DNA from: Streptomyces griseoaurantiacus
Lineage (GTDB): Bacteria; Actinomycetota; Actinomycetes; Streptomycetales; Streptomycetaceae
DNA length: 44,496 bases
Assembly: GCA_014656015.1 (NCBI GenBank)
Contig: BNBP01000058.1
Coordinates: 1 to 44,496, forward strand
Direction of reading: 5' to 3'
The position numbers and the translations under genes are program-made. Positions 42,013 to 44,496 of the stretch are shown here, piece by piece; position 1 is the first letter of the stretch; every line of letters starts with the position of its first letter. The notes beneath the pieces were generated by a model, which saw only the letters and a program-made list of their open reading frames with translations, made no database searches and was not told the origin of the DNA.

Positions 42013-43301
42013 ACCACACGGTGCGCGCGGAAGGAACCCGGCGGCCCCCGACCCTCGCGCCCGACGGCGCGGCTGCCGCCCCCGACGGCGTGGCGTCCGC
42101 TTCGGAGGGCCCGGCACCCGACGTCCGCGGTGGTGACACCCCCGGTGGCGACAGGGCCCCCGCCGCCCGGCGCCCCGCCGGCGCCCCGGTGCGCGACCGG
42201 ACCGGGCTCGTCGTCGAGATCGTCGAGGACGAGCGGGAGTTCGCCGCGCTCGCCCCGGCCTGGGGGCGGCTGCACCGGCGGTGCGCGGCGGCCACGCCGT
42301 TCCAGAGCCACGCCTGGACGCACTCCTGGTGGCGCTCGTACGGCCGGCGCGGCCGGCTGCGTCTGGTCCTGGTGCGTGACGGGGCCGAGTTGCGCGCTCT
42401 CGCCCCGCTGACGCGGGTGCGCGGTCCTGTGCCCGCCCTCGTTCCGCTCGGCGGCGCGATCTCGGACTACGCCGACGTCCTGCTCGACGACGAGTACGCC
42501 GGCCCCGCCGCCGCCGCGCTCGCCGAGGGGCTGGCGGCCGCCGCCCGCACCGCGGTGATCGACTTCCGCGAGGTGCGGCCCGGCGCCGCCGTCGAACAGG
42601 TCTACGGCCTCTGGCGCGGCCCTCGCCGGTGTCTGGAGGACTCGCTCTGCCTGGAGCTGCCCGCCGCGCCCATGGACGAGCTGATCGGCCGCCTGCCCTC
42701 CGGCAAGGCCCAGCGGGTCCGCGCCAAGCTGCGCAAGCTGGACGCGCTCGGCGTGGAGCGGACCGTCGTGCCGCCGGAGGGGGTGGAGGCCGCGCTGCAC
42801 CGGCTGCTTGAGCTGCACCGGCTGCAGTGGCGGGGCCGGAAGGTGACGGCGGAGCACCTCACGGACCGGTTCGCCGCGCACCTCGTGCGGGCGGTCGGGC
42901 CGATGGTGCGCGAGGGGGACGCGGTGGTGACCGAGTTCCGTCTCGACGGATCCGTGGCCGCCGTCGACCTCACCCTGCTCTCCCGGGGCCTCGCGGGCGG
43001 CTATCTGTACGGCGCCCATCCGCGGCTGCGCGAGCGCAAGGCGGACGTCGCGGTGATGCTGCTGGACGCCTGCAGCCGCCACACAGGCCCGGAGGCCGGC
43101 CGCACCGTGCTGAGCCTGTTGCGAGGCGACGAACCGTACAAGCACCACTGGCGCCCCGACCCGGTCGCCAACCGGCGGCTGCTGCTGGCCCGTCGGCACA
43201 CCGCCCCGCTGATCGGCGCGGTCCTCGCCGACGTGGCCGCGCGCCGGCGCGGCAAGGAACTGCTGCGGCGCCGGCGCGAGCGCGGGGGCGACAGTGGCTG
43301 A
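42009..43301 (+). CDS. GNAT-fold acyltransferase of CelD/FemAB type
   Basis: The 430-residue soluble protein begins with about 70 Pro/Ala/Gly-rich residues. The body matches the tandem GNAT fold used by CelD/BcsL-like proteins: VEIVEDEREFAALAPAWGRL, TPFQSHAWTHSWWRSYG, LRLVLVRDGAELRALAPL, RLLELHRLQWRGRK, and GGYLYGAHPRLRERKADVAV. These enzymes are found in exopolysaccharide clusters and may transfer acyl groups to sugars or add aminoacyl groups. GTG 42009 overlaps the Wzz-like stop (GTGA); GTG 42021 is possible. It is the last gene in the rightward operon. Confidence 0.85.
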   Translation: MNHTVRAEGTRRPPTLAPDGAAAAPDGVASASEGPAPDVRGGDTPGGDRAPAARRPAGAPVRDRTGLVVEIVEDEREFAALAPAWGRLHRRCAAATPFQSHAWTHSWWRSYGRRGRLRLVLVRDGAELRALAPLTRVRGPVPALVPLGGAISDYADVLLDDEYAGPAAAALAEGLAAAARTAVIDFREVRPGAAVEQVYGLWRGPRRCLEDSLCLELPAAPMDELIGRLPSGKAQRVRAKLRKLDALGVERTVVPPEGVEAALHRLLELHRLQWRGRKVTAEHLTDRFAAHLVRAVGPMVREGDAVVTEFRLDGSVAAVDLTLLSRGLAGGYLYGAHPRLRERKADVAVMLLDACSRHTGPEAGRTVLSLLRGDEPYKHHWRPDPVANRRLLLARRHTAPLIGAVLADVAARRRGKELLRRRRERGGDSG

Positions 43302-43335
43302 ACACGCCGCTCGCGCCCCCGCGCGCGCCTTCCGC

Positions 43336-44496
43336 TCAACGGCTGCGCGACCACCAGTCGAACTTCACGCAGAGCTTGCCGCCGAGCCAGTACTCCACCC
43401 AGTCCCCGAGGTTGAGCGGGGAACAGCCCGCCGGGTGCGTGGGGGCCGGAGGGACCGGGGTGGGCGCGGGTGCCGGCGTGACGTGCGGCAGGTGCGAGAG
43501 CAGCGAGCGGTAGACCTCGGCCGCCTTGGGATTCTTCTCGCAGGTCCACACGCCGTGCGGGCAGTAGTCGGTCAGCGTGTTGTACACCGGCTCGTGCCGG
43601 GCCATCCAGTCCAGCATGCCCCGCATGTACTCCGGATTGTCGCCGTTGCGGAACAGCCCCCATTCCGGATACGACACCGGCTTGTGGTGCGCCTTCGCGA
43701 AATCGACGTGCGCCTGCAGTCCGTACGGCTCCTTCACCTGTTCCTCGAATGAGAGGCCGCGCGGCTGGTCGTAGGCGTCCATGCCGAGGATGTCGACCGT
43801 GTCGTCCCCGGGATAGCACTGTGTCCAGGGCACGGCGTCACGGCCCCGGCTCGGCGCGAAATCGAACCGGAATTCCTGCCCCGGCACCGCGCGCATGGTC
43901 GACACGATTCTGTTCCAGTACTTCTTCCAGTTCTCCGGGTCGGGCCCGCAGCGATGGGTGTACGTGGTGCCGTTCATTTCCCAGCCGAGCACGATCACGG
44001 TGTCCGGCACTTTCAGCGCGACCAGGCGTTCGGCGAGCGCCTTGAAGTGCCGGTCGAACTCGCCGGCCGCGCCCCGGCGCAGCAGCGCGCGCACCTCCTC
44101 GTCGGGGACGTGCGCCTCGTTGCGCTCCATCATCGGCACGTTGAGGACGAGCATCCGGTCGTCCCTCTGCCGCCGCCAGCGCGCCCACACGTCGAGGAAG
44201 CCTTCCGGGCCCTCGATGTTGGCCCACCGGTCGCCGGGCAGGTACGTGTGACCGACGCGCAGCTCGGTGCCGCCGAGCCACTTGCTGAGCTCGTCGATGC
44301 GGGCGACGCCGAGGGCCCCGTAGTCGAGGTAGGCGCCGAAGGCGGGCCAGGAGGCGGGTGTGCCGGTGGGTGTGGCCTCGCCGCTTCCGGGGGTCGGCGT
44401 ACCGGCGGTCGGCGTGCCGGGGTCCGGTGCGCCGGGCGAGGGGCCGGCGGCGGGCGGCACGGGCGCCGGCGCCGCGACGGGGGCGGGCACGCCGGC
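43336..44496 (-). CDS. Secreted GH26-like glycoside hydrolase (5' end outside window)
   Basis: The frame is open to the right edge, so the N-terminus, presumably with a signal peptide, is missing. A Pro/Thr/Gly linker (PGAPDPGTPTAGTPTPGSG) leads into a TIM-barrel domain of about 280 residues. VIVLGWEMNGTTY supplies a likely acid/base Glu and VSYPEWGLF a likely nucleophile Glu, the pattern of glycoside hydrolase family 26 (beta-mannanase and relatives). A Pro linker and a small C-terminal segment with two cysteines (CSPLNLGDWVEYWLGGKLC) follow. It is convergent with the polysaccharide operon and may cut or trim that polymer (inference). It could equally target plant polysaccharide. Confidence 0.83.
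   Translation of the reverse strand, partial: AGVPAPVAAPAPVPPAAGPSPGAPDPGTPTAGTPTPGSGEATPTGTPASWPAFGAYLDYGALGVARIDELSKWLGGTELRVGHTYLPGDRWANIEGPEGFLDVWARWRRQRDDRMLVLNVPMMERNEAHVPDEEVRALLRRGAAGEFDRHFKALAERLVALKVPDTVIVLGWEMNGTTYTHRCGPDPENWKKYWNRIVSTMRAVPGQEFRFDFAPSRGRDAVPWTQCYPGDDTVDILGMDAYDQPRGLSFEEQVKEPYGLQAHVDFAKAHHKPVSYPEWGLFRNGDNPEYMRGMLDWMARHEPVYNTLTDYCPHGVWTCEKNPKAAEVYRSLLSHLPHVTPAPAPTPVPPAPTHPAGCSPLNLGDWVEYWLGGKLCVKFDWWSRSR

Noticed and set aside
41424..43301. Upstream extension of the acyltransferase across the Wzz-like gene
   Set aside because: The Wzz-like frame has two proper membrane helices and the GTG at 42009 overlaps its stop; the extension is Arg/Gly-rich shadow.

Overview
The window is about 44.5 kb of very GC-rich DNA. 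It has the codon use, GTG/TTG starts and gene content of a Streptomyces chromosome: chaplins, a melC1-melC2 tyrosinase pair, dynamin-like sporulation GTPases, SsbB and a LAXTG sortase substrate. I count 33 complete protein genes, two genes cut by the window edges, and one tRNA. From memory, the gene order resembles the S. coelicolor interval running from ssbB through chpG, melC and chpF. No search was run, so names rest on motifs and order.

Left part (1-15.3 kb). A phospho-signalling group reads rightwards: the C-terminus of a PknG-type kinase, a PP2C phosphatase with two zinc ribbons, a VWA protein and an FHA protein with a long repetitive Gly/Pro linker. Next come a PCMT-like methyltransferase (leftwards), a group II truncated haemoglobin, and a three-gene ABC system of two large FtsX-type permeases and a MacB/LolD-type ATPase.

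Middle (15.3-26.5 kb). Leftward genes encode an unknown protein, a hotdog thioesterase, the ribosome-associated ATPase EttA, a thioester-domain surface protein with an LAETG anchor, SsbB, and the overlapping GTPase pair dynB/dynA. A tRNA-Arg(UCU) with a strong terminator and a 2-hydroxyacid dehydrogenase follow.

Developmental and surface block (26.6-33 kb). Two short chaplins face each other (chpG-like rightwards, chpF-like leftwards). Between them lie the tyrosinase melC2, its copper chaperone melC1 and three secreted proteins of unknown function. The gap between melC1 and melC2 holds a perfect 6 x 11-bp minisatellite. The chpF-like gene is preceded by two GTTG-N3-CAAC palindromes, and the chpG-like gene by a perfect 17-bp hairpin. 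A secreted protein (DUF3344-like) is divergent from chpF.

Right part (33-44.5 kb). A tightly packed rightward operon looks like a Wzx/Wzy-type exopolysaccharide pathway: GT4 glycosyltransferase, polyprenyl-phosphate sugar-phosphate transferase, O-antigen-ligase/Wzy-like polymerase, MurJ-like flippase, NodB-type deacetylase, a second GT4, a Wzz-like chain-length protein and a CelD/FemAB-like acyltransferase. Many of these genes overlap by 4 bases. A convergent secreted GH26-like glycoside hydrolase runs off the right edge. Together the middle and right parts suggest genes for sporulation septation, spore and aerial-surface proteins, melanin and a surface polysaccharide lying side by side. That functional link is inference.
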